A program made the position numbers and the translations under genes. Positions 1 to 9,291 of a DNA stretch of 64,000 nucleotides are shown here, piece by piece. Each line of letters starts with the position of its first letter. Position 1 is the first letter of the stretch. Below the pieces are notes generated by a model. That model saw only the letters and a list, made by a program, of their open reading frames with translations, had not been told where the DNA came from and did no database searches. The DNA lies in assembly GCF_019049675.1 (NCBI RefSeq), contig NZ_JAFMOW010000063.1, positions 248,001 to 312,000 on the forward strand, given 5' to 3'. The DNA is from Rahnella bonaserana. Its GTDB lineage: Bacteria; Pseudomonadota; Gammaproteobacteria; Enterobacterales; Enterobacteriaceae.

Positions 1-202
<202 letters not shown>

Positions 203-208
203 CTAATC

Positions 209-520
209 TTAAGCGCTGATGCCGGTGATTTTAACGTCAGTGAACCACTGACGGTGGCCCTGCTGCTTACGATAGTGTTTACGACGACGAAACTTAACGA
301 TTTTGACCTTTTCGCCACGACCGTGAGCAACGACTTCAGCTTTAATTACACCGCCAGCAACTAAAGGCAGGCCGATGTTAATTTCTTCACCGTTTGCAAT
401 CATCAGAACCTGATCGAATTCGATAGCTTCGCCAGTTGCAACGTCCAGCTTCTCCAGACGAATAGTCTGGCCTTCGCTGACACGGTGTTGTTTACCACCA
501 CTTTGGAAAACCGCGTACAT
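209..520 (-). CDS. rplU: 50S ribosomal protein L21
   Basis: A 103-residue large-subunit protein that binds 23S rRNA, exactly the E. coli length. The protein begins [18 protein letters not shown] and carries the family [16 protein letters not shown] motif near residues 70-90. The frame stays open 9 codons upstream, but MYAVFQ is the family start. First gene of the rplU-rpmA operon, transcribed away from ispB; a promoter candidate lies at 595-623. Confidence 0.98.
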   Translation of the reverse strand: MYAVFQSGGKQHRVSEGQTIRLEKLDVATGEAIEFDQVLMIANGEEINIGLPLVAGGVIKAEVVAHGRGEKVKIVKFRRRKHYRKQQGHRQWFTDVKITGISA

Positions 521-594
521 ATAAAACTCCGCTTTCCGCGCACTCAACTTTGTATAGTCCAGAGGGCGCTATAAATATTCACAATAGGGCGCGA

Positions 595-623
595 ATTCTA
601 CGCAAAAAATCAGCATAAGACAA
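595..623 (-). promoter_or_regulatory. Candidate sigma-70 promoter of rplU-rpmA
   Basis: On the minus strand TTGTCT (618-623) and TAGAAT (595-600) are separated by 17 bases and followed by a GC-rich discriminator (TCGCGCCC), typical of stringently controlled ribosomal promoters. It predicts a leader of about 70 bases before rplU. Assigned by eye. Confidence 0.6.
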
Positions 624-779
624 GAGCACAATGCCTACAAAAGAAGAAAAAAAGCGCAGTTCTTTCGATAGCATTTATCTACACTGTTTTTCAAGTACAA
701 TCCCCTTTACAGTTAGCGCCATGTGCCAATGTGAGCCAGATCTCATTGCGGTGAAGAGAACAACAGCCGAAAAAACACA

Positions 780-1751
780 ATGAACCTAGAACAGATTATT
801 GATCTTACCCAGGACGACATGGCTGCAGTCAACGCATCCATCCTTGAACAGTTGAATTCAGAGGTTTCTCTCATCAATCAACTGGGATATTACATCATTA
901 GTGGCGGCGGCAAACGTATCCGCCCGATGATAGCAGTACTGGCAGCCAAAGCACTATCCTACCAGGGCGATAAACACGTAAAAGTGGCCGCTCTGATTGA
1001 GTTTATCCATACCGCCACGCTGTTGCATGACGACGTCGTTGATGAGTCTGATATGCGTCGAGGTAAAGCGACTGCTAATGCCGCGTTTGGTAACGCAGCC
1101 AGCGTGCTTGTCGGTGATTTCATCTACACCCGGGCATTTCAAATGATGACGGATCTGGAATCGCTCCCGGTTCTTGCGCTGATGGCAAAAGCGGTCAATG
1201 TGATTGCTGAAGGTGAAGTTCAGCAACTGATTAACTGTAATGATCCGGACATCACTGAAGAAAGCTACATGCAGGTTATCTACAGCAAAACTGCGCGCCT
1301 GTTTGAAGCGGCATCACAATCCTCTGCCATGCTGGCTGGCGGGAATGATGAGCAAATTAAAGCATTGCAGGATTACGGCCGTTACCTCGGTACAGCATTC
1401 CAGCTGATAGACGATTTGCTCGATTATGATGCTGACGGTGAAACACTGGGCAAAAACACCGGTGATGATCTCGATGAAGGTAAACCGACGTTGCCGCTTC
1501 TTCACGCCATGAAGCACGGCGATGCTGAACAATCGGCCATGATTCGAAAAGCTATCGAAGAAGGCAACGGACGTCATTTACTTGAACCTGTTCTTGCCGC
1601 GATGCATCAATGGGGCTCACTGACCTATACCCGTCAGCGTGCTGAAGAAGAAGCAGATAAAGCCATTCAGGCACTGCAGGTTCTTCCTGATTCCGAATAT
1701 CGGGCTGCGCTCGAAGGTCTGGCACATATGTCTGTAAAACGCGATTTCTGA
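780..1751 (+). CDS. ispB: Octaprenyl diphosphate synthase
   Basis: A trans-prenyltransferase that elongates farnesyl diphosphate with isopentenyl diphosphate to make the C40 side chain of ubiquinone and menaquinone; cytosolic. The 323-residue protein has the GGGKRIRP substrate motif at about 42-49, the first Asp-rich motif DDVVD at 84-88 and the second, DDLLD, at 211-215, with GKNTGDDLDEGKPTLP after it. Length matches E. coli IspB (323). Transcribed divergently from rplU, as in E. coli. Essential in relatives. No anomaly seen. Confidence 0.97.
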   Translation: MNLEQIIDLTQDDMAAVNASILEQLNSEVSLINQLGYYIISGGGKRIRPMIAVLAAKALSYQGDKHVKVAALIEFIHTATLLHDDVVDESDMRRGKATANAAFGNAASVLVGDFIYTRAFQMMTDLESLPVLALMAKAVNVIAEGEVQQLINCNDPDITEESYMQVIYSKTARLFEAASQSSAMLAGGNDEQIKALQDYGRYLGTAFQLIDDLLDYDADGETLGKNTGDDLDEGKPTLPLLHAMKHGDAEQSAMIRKAIEEGNGRHLLEPVLAAMHQWGSLTYTRQRAEEEADKAIQALQVLPDSEYRAALEGLAHMSVKRDF

Positions 1752-1800
1752 ATCTACTCCGTCGTACCCGCCGGCAGGCAGGTACGACGGTATTGTCCGA

Positions 1801-2160
1801 TTAAGCCTCCCCCGGTTTGCGTAACCTGTTAAGCATTTCCGCTACACCCTCCCGCACGATAAAAGAAATCATTGTTTCCCGTTCCGGCTCCCTGAGTTGT
1901 TTATAACTTTCAATCCAAATCGCCAGAGGGTCCTGATGAGAGGTATACACATATTCCGCAGAGTGTTCGTTCATGGCCAGACTCGCCACCGCACTGCCCG
2001 GTAAACTGTCGATGTGATATTCCACCGCCCGCCCCTGCACACCTCGCCTGCGACGCTTTACCCAGCCTAATCTGCGGGCCATTCCATGCACACCCTGTGT
2101 TGACGTTGGAAGGCCTTCTTTTCCGGTCAATTCCTTTGCTGCAAACCACTCTTTTTTCAT
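1801..2160 (-). CDS. Mu-type helix-turn-helix DNA-binding protein
   Basis: A 119-residue protein of unassigned cellular role. Residues 1-52 resemble the Mu-type HTH domain (N-terminal domain of Mu transposase and repressor): MKKEWFAAKELTG, GLPTSTQGVHGMARR, and then a very basic KRRRRGVQGRAVEYH stretch, consistent with a winged helix. The remainder is predicted helical with no recognised domain. The start is set by AAGGA five bases upstream of the ATG. It is convergent with ispB (about 50 bases apart), and a 14-base perfect palindrome at 2175-2188 sits in its leader. With Ner-like sfsB nearby, this looks like domesticated phage-type regulation. The fold call is good; targets are unknown. Confidence 0.75.
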   Translation of the reverse strand: MKKEWFAAKELTGKEGLPTSTQGVHGMARRLGWVKRRRRGVQGRAVEYHIDSLPGSAVASLAMNEHSAEYVYTSHQDPLAIWIESYKQLREPERETMISFIVREGVAEMLNRLRKPGEA

Positions 2161-2851
2161 AACATTCCTTGTATTTCTTATATAAGAATAAGAAAGGTTG
2201 TTGTTATAGATTCATGACATGCAATTAATCATGATGTCCTTCCTGGCTGGTGAGCGTTTTTTTAAAGATGGTATTAACACGTGTCATTTAGGAATACAGG
2301 TATTTAACGAAAAGAAGATATTCAATTTTTCAGAATGCGTCTACTGCTGCTTTAAAAAGTTTCCATGAATTAATTTCATCAAAAGTTGTTCAACACCCTA
2401 AAAAGGACTTTTTCAGAAAGTTATGAAAGCAATCTCTTTCAGGAAAAGAAAAAACTAAAACAAAATCCTTTGATAACATATTGTTGCATAAAAACTCATT
2501 TATAAACCTATACTAACCATTGTTTCATCGATCACTTTCGCCACACAAAAAAAATTCAAACATCACCAATATTTATGTAACTGCTAAAAATAACAACATT
2601 CCAATAACTCATCCTAATAAAATGTATTCAACAAATTCAATAAAAATCGAGATAAATCACAAAAAGCAAATTTAAATTACTTGTTTGTTTTAATTATAAT
2701 AAGAATGTATTTTCGAAATAAGAGAATAACTTATTATTCGGAAACATTGATGAGGCTAACTAAAAATTACAATAAGCACTCGGAGAATATATATTTTTGG
2801 CAATAGCCTCTTATAGCTTCTTATAATCTGTTTAACCCATAAGGAAAGATC
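2161..2851. other. AT-rich intergenic region with palindromes
   Basis: About 690 bases without a credible gene, strikingly AT-rich compared with its neighbours. It holds a perfect palindrome TTCTTATATAAGAA at 2175-2188, an inverted repeat GAATAA-CTTA-TTATTC near 2723-2738, and two TCTTATA copies spaced 10 bases apart at 2809-2815 and 2819-2825, just upstream of sfsB. The half-site TTCTTATA occurs on both sides, so the two flanking phage-type regulators may share an operator sequence. AT richness of this kind also favours H-NS binding (inference). Confidence 0.6.
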
Positions 2852-3124
2852 ATGACGGCAAATAATAAAGACTGGCATCAGGCAGATATCATTGCAGCGC
2901 TTCGTAAAAAAGGAACAACACTGGCTGCAGTGTCGCGTTCCGCAGGGCTAAGCTCTTCCACGCTCTCAAACGCGTTATCAAGACCGTGGCCAAAGGGGGA
3001 ATTGCTGATTGCCAGTGCGCTGGGCGTTCATCCGTCGCTCATCTGGCCCAGCCGTTACTTTGATGCGAAGACATTAAAGATCATTGAGCGCCGATGCCGG
3101 CCGGCTCCTGATAAGCTCGCATAA
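2852..3124 (+). CDS. sfsB: Ner-like DNA-binding transcriptional regulator SfsB (Nlp)
   Basis: A 90-residue Ner-family protein, related to the Mu Ner repressor, known in E. coli as SfsB/Nlp, which promotes maltose gene expression in some backgrounds. The lambda-like HTH is visible as DIIAALRKKGTTLAAVSR followed by GLSSSTLSNALSRPWPKGE, and LGVHPSLIWPSRY is the family C-terminal signature. RBS AAGGA precedes the ATG by 6-7 bases. It is convergent with mdh, and a hairpin at 3150-3169 lies between them. Position next to ispB/mdh is conserved among enterobacteria. Confidence 0.9.
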   Translation: MTANNKDWHQADIIAALRKKGTTLAAVSRSAGLSSSTLSNALSRPWPKGELLIASALGVHPSLIWPSRYFDAKTLKIIERRCRPAPDKLA

Positions 3125-3143
3125 AATCAAATATTCAGAAAAC

Positions 3144-3172
3144 AAAAAACCGCCAGATTTCTCTGGCGGCTC
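3144..3172 (-). terminator. Terminator of mdh (possibly bidirectional)
   Basis: Perfect 8-bp stem CCGCCAGA/TCTGGCGG (3150-3157 and 3162-3169) with a TTTC loop, followed on the minus strand by a run of T (AAAAAA at 3144-3149 on the plus strand). It sits between the convergent ends of sfsB and mdh. Confidence 0.85.
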
Positions 3173-3216
3173 TTTGACTCAACAATCTGCTTGTTAATGC
3201 CTTACTTAATGAGGAC

Positions 3217-4155
3217 TTACTTATTGATAAACTGCTCACCTAACTCAATATCTTTACGCAGGATATCTAACATTGAGTCCAGGGATTGTTGCTCAAAAGT
3301 GCTGAGCTTGCCGATGTTGATAAGCTCAGCGACCCCTTCTTTACCCAGAAGAACAGGCTGCGCAAAGAAACGGGCATGTTCACCCTTTCCTTCAACATAA
3401 GCACATTCAACGACATTGCTTTCACCTTGTAAGGCACGAACCAGAGAAAGCCCGAAACGTGCTGCGGCTTGCCCCATGGAAAGCGTGGCAGAACCCCCCC
3501 CCGCTTTAGCTTCTACAACTTCCGTACCGGCATTCTGAATACGCTTCGTCAGTGCTTCAACTTCGCTGTCACTGAAGGTGATTTCAGAAAGCTGAGATAA
3601 TAAAGGAAGGATAGTCACCCCTGAATGCCCGCCAATAACCGGCACTTCGATGTCTTCTGGCTGCTTACCTTTGAGTTCAGCGACAAAAGTGTTGGAGCGA
3701 ATAGTATCCAGCGTTGTCACACCAAACAGTTTGTTCTTGTCGTATACGCCTGCATTTTTCAATACTTCAGCCGCAATCGCAACGGTGGTATTGACGGGAT
3801 TGGTGATGATCCCGATGCAGGCTTTCGGGCATGTACTGGCCACTTGCTGGATCAGATTGCGAACAATGCCCGCATTCACGTTGAACAAATCAGATCGGTC
3901 CATCCCCGGTTTACGGGCGACACCCGCAGAGATCAGGACGATGTCTGCGCCAACCAGAGCCGGCTTCGCATCTTCACCGCAAAAACCTTTGATTTTGACT
4001 GCTGTGGGGATATGACTGAGATCGACAGCGACACCCGGAGTAACCGGAGCGATATCATATAATGAGAGTTCGGAACCGGAAGGTAGCTGGGTCTTGAGCA
4101 GAAGCGCGAGGGCTTGACCGATACCGCCCGCAGCACCGAGAACTGCAACTTTCAT
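3217..4155 (-). CDS. mdh: Malate dehydrogenase (NAD-dependent)
   Basis: Oxidises malate to oxaloacetate with NAD in the TCA cycle; cytosolic homodimer. The 312-residue protein (same as E. coli) starts [14 protein letters not shown], the Rossmann glycine motif. Substrate arginines lie in VARKPGMDR (R81 and R87), the catalytic pair is D150 (TTLDTIR) and H177 ([10 protein letters not shown]). AAGGAG upstream fixes the start over a 7-codon extension. Transcribed divergently from argR, the usual enterobacterial pairing; a CRP-type site lies 52 bases upstream. Confidence 0.98.
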   Translation of the reverse strand: MKVAVLGAAGGIGQALALLLKTQLPSGSELSLYDIAPVTPGVAVDLSHIPTAVKIKGFCGEDAKPALVGADIVLISAGVARKPGMDRSDLFNVNAGIVRNLIQQVASTCPKACIGIITNPVNTTVAIAAEVLKNAGVYDKNKLFGVTTLDTIRSNTFVAELKGKQPEDIEVPVIGGHSGVTILPLLSQLSEITFSDSEVEALTKRIQNAGTEVVEAKAGGGSATLSMGQAAARFGLSLVRALQGESNVVECAYVEGKGEHARFFAQPVLLGKEGVAELINIGKLSTFEQQSLDSMLDILRKDIELGEQFINK

Positions 4156-4206
4156 CCTATACTCCTTTTTTATCATTAACTTATAAGTGTCGTGGAATTA
4201 TTTTAG

Positions 4207-4222
4207 TGTGACCTTAATCACT
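4207..4222. promoter_or_regulatory. Candidate CRP site upstream of mdh
   Basis: TGTGA-CCTTAA-TCACT matches the CRP consensus TGTGA-N6-TCACA in nine of ten specified positions. It lies 52 bases before the mdh start codon. CRP involvement at mdh is known from E. coli; the site itself is called by eye. Confidence 0.6.
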
Positions 4223-4406
4223 TACGCTGTTAAAAACAATTGCTCACCTGCAGAGAAACTGAGGTTGGTCGTTTAGAAAGTAAAAAAAACCCTTTGCGAC
4301 GACCTTTTCCGGTCTTTTATGACTTTTTATCGGAAAGCGACATCATTAAAAGTAGCACCACAAAACCTACCAGGTTAATAAATGGTTAAATTCGCTCCAA
4401 TGTTGA

Positions 4407-5093
<687 letters not shown>

Positions 5094-5577
5094 ATCCGGC
5101 TTATTTTGAACCTGTCGCAGCGCCATTTCTGTGCCTGAGGTCAGAAGAAGACTTTTTCTGGCCTTACCATTACTTCACTCTCTCTTACTCCCCTCATTCT
5201 AAGTCCACCCGTCATGGGTAAAAACGGCCATTATCCGACCGCAATTTTGCTCCTGAGAGGAGTCACCTCTGTTAAATCCCTTAACAAGCACCACAACCAC
5301 GTCACAGAAACATTTCAACGATGTGATTCACTGCAAAAATGAGCACAAATAGCCACATTCACTCAATCTATTGATTTTACGAAAAATTAACACAATAAGT
5401 CTATTTTTTGCTCGCTTTTTATTCTTTTTAGTTATTAAAAATACGCATAGCCCGCACATAGACACCCAAATAACTATTAGCAAACTATTAATGTTTACAG
5501 TTATTAGATGTATACTCATTTCCGTGGTGTGAAGCACCGGATATTGAAAACATAATAAAATCGACGAGGTCAAAATC
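5094..5577. other. Intergenic region argR-yhcN, no gene seen
   Basis: 484 AT-rich bases. The second half (5330-5520) is especially AT-rich. A TATACT hexamer at 5511-5516 could be the -10 box of yhcN, with a leader near 60 bases. No convincing argR terminator, RNA gene or repeat found. An antisense hydrophobic frame at 5328-5693 is judged spurious. Confidence 0.5.
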
Positions 5578-5841
5578 ATGAAAGTTAAAACTACAATCGC
5601 AACATTAAGCATTCTGTCTGCTCTGTCATTTGGCGTTTTTGCAGCACAACCTGTAACACAGGAACAAGCTTCAAATCTGCAATCAACCGGCATGATCAGC
5701 GTAAGCGGCGTGGCCGGCGCACCTTCTGATATCCGTCAGGCACTGTCAGACAAAGCCGATGCCAAAGGCGCTAAAGCATTCCGTGTTATCGAAGTTCGTG
5801 AAGAAGGTAACTATCACGCGACCGCTGAAATTTACCAATAA
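5578..5841 (+). CDS. yhcN: YhcN-family periplasmic stress protein (DUF1471), copy 1
   Basis: An 87-residue secreted protein of the YhcN/BhsA/McbA family (DUF1471). In E. coli YhcN responds to cytoplasmic acid and peroxide stress; the molecular activity is unknown. Residues 1-22 form a signal peptide (KVKTTIATLSILSALSFGVF, cleavage after AA). The mature domain has the family pattern GMISVSGV, LSDKADAKGAKAFRVIE and the C-terminal YHATAEIYQ. It is followed 200 bases later by a paralogue about 71% identical, suggesting tandem duplication. Location next to argR matches E. coli yhcN. Confidence 0.9.
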   Translation: MKVKTTIATLSILSALSFGVFAAQPVTQEQASNLQSTGMISVSGVAGAPSDIRQALSDKADAKGAKAFRVIEVREEGNYHATAEIYQ

Positions 5842-6041
5842 GTTCGGGTAAACGAAGCGAAGGGGCCTGAATGACTCGGGCCCGCGCAATGCGCATCTAG
5901 ACGGATTTGTCACTGCATCATCAGCGTTCCCGTAGGCTTTACGCACTCCTGAACCCGATATCACAGTTCTGATGAATCCAGACCTCAATCGACGTTGCTC
6001 TCGAAATAATCTAACAACGTCAATGAATTCAGGAAATTATC

Positions 6042-6305
6042 ATGAAAATCATTACTACTATTGCCGCCCTTAGCCTGTTATCTGCTGTTTCTTTCGGTGC
6101 ATCAGCCGCTCAGCTGGTGACTAATCAGCAGGCAGAAAATTTACAGCCTATGGGAACAATCAGCGTCAGCGGCGTCGATGGTGTTCCGACCGATATCCGC
6201 CAGCAACTGTCTGATAAAGCCGACAGCAAAGGCGCTAAATCTTTCCGCGTGATAGAAGCCCATAACGACGGCGCTTATCATGCAACCGCAGAAATCTATC
6301 AGTAA
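6042..6305 (+). CDS. YhcN-family periplasmic stress protein (DUF1471), copy 2
   Basis: Second 87-residue YhcN-like protein: signal peptide 1-22 (KIITTIAALSLLSAVSFGAS), then TISVSGV, LSDKADSKGAKSFRVIE and YHATAEIYQ. By hand alignment it matches copy 1 at 62 of 87 positions, with no gaps. The 200-base spacer suggests it has its own promoter. RBS AGGAA precedes the ATG. The differences are spread over the whole protein rather than clustered, so the duplication is not recent. Either copy could be the orthologue of E. coli yhcN. Confidence 0.88.
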   Translation: MKIITTIAALSLLSAVSFGASAAQLVTNQQAENLQPMGTISVSGVDGVPTDIRQQLSDKADSKGAKSFRVIEAHNDGAYHATAEIYQ

Positions 6306-6502
6306 GATTTCTGAGTAAGTCCCTGATACAAAGCCACTGTTTGAGTATTTTGAATTAGCGTTACCGGGTTTCAACAGCCACTGTTCGAAGAAATACAGCG
6401 AAAAACTACTGCGCTGTTGAGGCTGGAAGGAGAGCTGACACTGCCACTGCCTTGCTCTCCGGCTAACGATACCCTCGTCGTCCTGTCCGACGACACCCTT
6501 TG

Positions 6503-6529
6503 GCCCTCATTTTTTGAGGGCTTTTTTTT
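6503..6529 (+). terminator. Strong intrinsic terminator
   Basis: Stem GCCCTCA/TGAGGGC (6503-6509 and 6515-6521) with a TTTTT loop and eight T after it. Ends the plus-strand transcript of yhcN copy 2 or of a small RNA. Confidence 0.9.
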
Positions 6530-6561
6530 GCCTTGAATCTGCCCGCCCGCCGGTAAAAGGC

Positions 6562-6587
6562 AAAAAAAAGCACAGCCGGAGCTGTGC
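6562..6587 (-). terminator. Intrinsic terminator of mpl
   Basis: Stem GCACAGC/GCTGTGC (6570-6576 and 6581-6587) with a 4-base loop. On the minus strand it is followed by eight T, 22 bases past the mpl stop codon. Confidence 0.9.
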
Positions 6588-6609
6588 CTGGTTTCATCAA
6601 TTCACGGTT

Positions 6610-7995
6610 TTACAGCTCTTGCACAGCCTGCGCCTTGGCTGCCAGTGCCGTCAGCAGTTTGCCGTGAATGCCGCCGAAGCCTCCGTTGCTCATCACCAGA
6701 ATATGGTCGCCCGGCAGGGAAGCTTTGATCACCAAATCAACCAGCGAATCCACATCTGCGCTCCAGTGCGCTGGCTGAACACAATGTTCAGCCACTTCAG
6801 CCACCTGCCACGGAATATGCTGTGGTTGTAACAGGAAAACCTCATCAGCACGGCCCAGTGACGGGGCCAGTTCATTCTTACTCATCCCCATTTTCATGGT
6901 ATTTGAGCGAGGTTCGAGAACAGCAAGAATGCGCGCAGTCCCGCCAACTTTGCTGCGCAAAGCAGAAAGCGTGGCCAGAATCGCTGTCGGATGGTGAGCG
7001 AAATCGTCGTATACGCTGACGCCGTTTTCCACACCGCGAAGCTCCAGGCGACGACGGGCATTGATAAATTCACCCAATGCTTTACATGCATCTTCCGGTT
7101 TAACGCCGACATGACGGGCAGCGGCGATCGCCATCAGTCCGTTATGCATATTGTGTTCGCCGACCAGATTCCAGTTAACCTGGCCGACCACTTCGCCGTG
7201 CAGATATACTTCGAAAGTGCTGGCATCTGGCGTCAGTTTTTTCGCATCCCATGTACAATTTTCAGCTTCACCGGCAAATTCCTGCTCACTCCAGCAGCCC
7301 ATCGCCATGACCTGTTTCAGTGGTGTGTCGTGCTCTGGCAAAATGATTTTGCCTTTGCCCGGCACCAGTCGCACCAGATGGTGGAACTGTTTCTGAATGG
7401 CCTTGAGGTCGTCGAAGATATCAGCATGATCGAATTCGAGATTATTGAGCACCAGCGTACGCGGGCTGTAATGAACGAATTTGGAGCGTTTATCAAAGAA
7501 CGCGCAGTCGTATTCGTCGGCTTCCAGCACCATAAATGGACTGTTGCCCAGACGTGCAGATACGTCGAAATTGCCCGGCACGCCGCCAATAACATAACCC
7601 GGCTCGTAACCACAGGCTTCGAGGATCCACGTGACCATTCCCGCCGTCGTCGTTTTACCATGCGTACCCGCCACAGCAATAACCCAGCGCCCCGGAAGGA
7701 CGTGATCATGCAGCCATTGTGGCCCTGAAACATAAGGGATCCCCTGTTCCAGCACGGCTTCGACGCAGGGGTTACCGCGTGTCATCGCGTTGCCGATAAT
7801 CACCAGATCAGGGTGCGGATCGAGCTGTGCAGGATCGTAGCCCTGGATCAGGTCGATCCCCTGATTTTCCAGAAGCGTACTCATCGGTGGATAAACGTTG
7901 TCGTCCGAACCGGTGACCTGATGCCCCTGAGCACGTGCCAGCATCGCCAGCCCGCCCATAAACGTGCCGCAAATCCCAAGAATATGAATGCGCAT
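6610..7995 (-). CDS. mpl: UDP-MurNAc:L-Ala-gamma-D-Glu-meso-DAP ligase
   Basis: Cytosolic murein-recycling ligase that joins the released tripeptide to UDP-MurNAc, bypassing de novo MurC/D/E steps. 461 residues, against 457 in E. coli. The Mur ligase layout is clear: N-terminal UDP-binding domain MRIHILGICGTFMGG, ATP P-loop AGTHGKTTT near residue 110, ADEYD near 160, and GEHNMHNGLMAIAAAR plus VYDDFAHHPTAI in the central and C-terminal domains. Divergent from fbp, as in E. coli. No oddities. Confidence 0.97.
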   Translation of the reverse strand: MRIHILGICGTFMGGLAMLARAQGHQVTGSDDNVYPPMSTLLENQGIDLIQGYDPAQLDPHPDLVIIGNAMTRGNPCVEAVLEQGIPYVSGPQWLHDHVLPGRWVIAVAGTHGKTTTAGMVTWILEACGYEPGYVIGGVPGNFDVSARLGNSPFMVLEADEYDCAFFDKRSKFVHYSPRTLVLNNLEFDHADIFDDLKAIQKQFHHLVRLVPGKGKIILPEHDTPLKQVMAMGCWSEQEFAGEAENCTWDAKKLTPDASTFEVYLHGEVVGQVNWNLVGEHNMHNGLMAIAAARHVGVKPEDACKALGEFINARRRLELRGVENGVSVYDDFAHHPTAILATLSALRSKVGGTARILAVLEPRSNTMKMGMSKNELAPSLGRADEVFLLQPQHIPWQVAEVAEHCVQPAHWSADVDSLVDLVIKASLPGDHILVMSNGGFGGIHGKLLTALAAKAQAVQEL

Positions 7996-8162
7996 ATATT
8001 TTCCATTGATGCCTTTAAGTCAGCCGCTATTCTACCGCTCAGATTCCTCCAGAAGAAATGGATTTGCCTATGATTCGTCCATATATTTGGGCTAAACTGC
8101 CTTCGCTCTTGTGAAATTTTTATTAACGTACCGTTATCTATCCTCGATTCAGGGAAAGTGTC

Positions 8163-9167
8163 ATGAAAACGTTAGGCGAATTTATTGTTGAAAAGCAGCA
8201 GGATTTTCCACATGCAACCGGTGAACTGACAGCGTTGCTTTCAGCGATAAAACTCGGCGCCAAAATCATTCACCGCGACATCAACAAAGCGGGTCTGGTT
8301 GATATTCTTGGCACCAGTGGTGCAGAGAACGTGCAGGGTGAAGTGCAGATGAAACTCGATCTGTACGCAAATGAAAAACTAAAAGCAGCCATGAAGGCGC
8401 GCGGTGAAATTGCCGGTATCGCGTCTGAAGAAGAAGATGAAATTGTCATTTTCGAGGGTGAACGCGCTGAAAATGCAAAATACGTCATTTTGATGGATCC
8501 CCTGGATGGCTCCTCCAACATCGACGTAAACGTCTCCGTCGGCACAATCTTCTCCATTTACCGCCGTACCACCCCGCTGGGTCAGCCTGTTACTGAAGCT
8601 GATTTCCTGCAACCGGGGAATCGTCAGGTTGCCGCAGGTTACGTCGTGTATGGTTCTTCAACCATGCTGGTGTACACCACCGGCGCTGGCGTGCATGCCT
8701 TTACTTACGATCCTTCTCTCGGTGTGTTCTGCCTTTCTCACGAAAAAGTCTGTTTCCCTGCAAAGGGCAACATGTACTCGATCAACGAAGGTAACTACAT
8801 CAAGTTTCCTCTCGGCGTTAAAAAATACATCAAGTATTGCCAGGAGCAGGATGAAGCCACGCAACGCCCTTATACCTCGCGTTATATCGGTTCGCTGGTC
8901 GCAGACTTCCATCGTAACCTGCTGAAAGGCGGCATTTATATTTATCCAAGCACCGCCAGCCATCCGAACGGAAAACTGCGTTTGCTGTATGAATGCAACC
9001 CGATGGCTTTCCTTGCGGAGCAGGCCGGTGGTAAAGCCAGTGACGGTAAAAATCGTATTCTGGATATCGTCCCGCAAAAATTGCATGAACGTGCGCCGTT
9101 CTTTGTCGGTAACAGCTCCATGGTGGAAGATGCAGAACGCTTTATCGCTCAGTTCCCGGATGAATAA
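8163..9167 (+). CDS. fbp: Fructose-1,6-bisphosphatase, class I
   Basis: Hydrolyses fructose 1,6-bisphosphate to fructose 6-phosphate in gluconeogenesis; cytosolic, Mg-dependent, allosterically inhibited by AMP. 334 residues (E. coli 332). The metal and phosphate motif [10 protein letters not shown] lies near residues 113-122, [11 protein letters not shown] near 49-59, and the active-site [12 protein letters not shown] and [20 protein letters not shown] follow. RBS GGGAAA precedes the ATG. Divergent from mpl and convergent with a chemoreceptor gene. Confidence 0.97.
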   Translation: MKTLGEFIVEKQQDFPHATGELTALLSAIKLGAKIIHRDINKAGLVDILGTSGAENVQGEVQMKLDLYANEKLKAAMKARGEIAGIASEEEDEIVIFEGERAENAKYVILMDPLDGSSNIDVNVSVGTIFSIYRRTTPLGQPVTEADFLQPGNRQVAAGYVVYGSSTMLVYTTGAGVHAFTYDPSLGVFCLSHEKVCFPAKGNMYSINEGNYIKFPLGVKKYIKYCQEQDEATQRPYTSRYIGSLVADFHRNLLKGGIYIYPSTASHPNGKLRLLYECNPMAFLAEQAGGKASDGKNRILDIVPQKLHERAPFFVGNSSMVEDAERFIAQFPDE

Positions 9168-9240
9168 TCAAACTTGCCTCAATAAAATCATCAAAGAATG
9201 AACGTGATACCTCTGTAACTTAGCAATACTCCAGAACGTA

Positions 9241-9268
9241 AAAAGGTGGCTTTTCAGCCACCTTTTCT
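9241..9268. terminator. Bidirectional terminator between fbp and chemoreceptor gene
   Basis: Stem AAGGTGGC/GCCACCTT (9243-9250 and 9257-9264) with a TTTTCA loop, an A run before and a T run after. It fits termination of fbp on the plus strand and of the chemoreceptor gene on the minus strand. Confidence 0.85.
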
Positions 9269-9291
9269 TTATTCAGCCCGAGGGTCCGAAA

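Larger units (their letters stand above)
6306..6609. other. Structured intergenic region yhcN-mpl
   Basis: 304 bases without a gene. It contains two stem-loop candidates, GGAGAG (6429-6434) with CTCTCC (6455-6460), and GTCGTC (6477-6482) with GACGAC (6489-6494), followed by a strong plus-strand terminator at 6503-6529. The mpl terminator follows at 6562-6587. The hairpins and terminator together resemble a small RNA, but no clear promoter is visible. Confidence 0.5.

Noticed and set aside
1801-3124. Prophage remnant
   Set aside because: Only two small regulatory genes of phage ancestry are present, with no integrase, structural genes, attachment repeats or tRNA; this matches a conserved chromosomal locus.
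5328-5693. Hydrophobic 121-codon minus-strand frame opposite the yhcN leader and 5' end
   Set aside because: AT-rich leader DNA naturally gives hydrophobic codons; it overlaps a real secreted gene, lacks an RBS and resembles no known protein.
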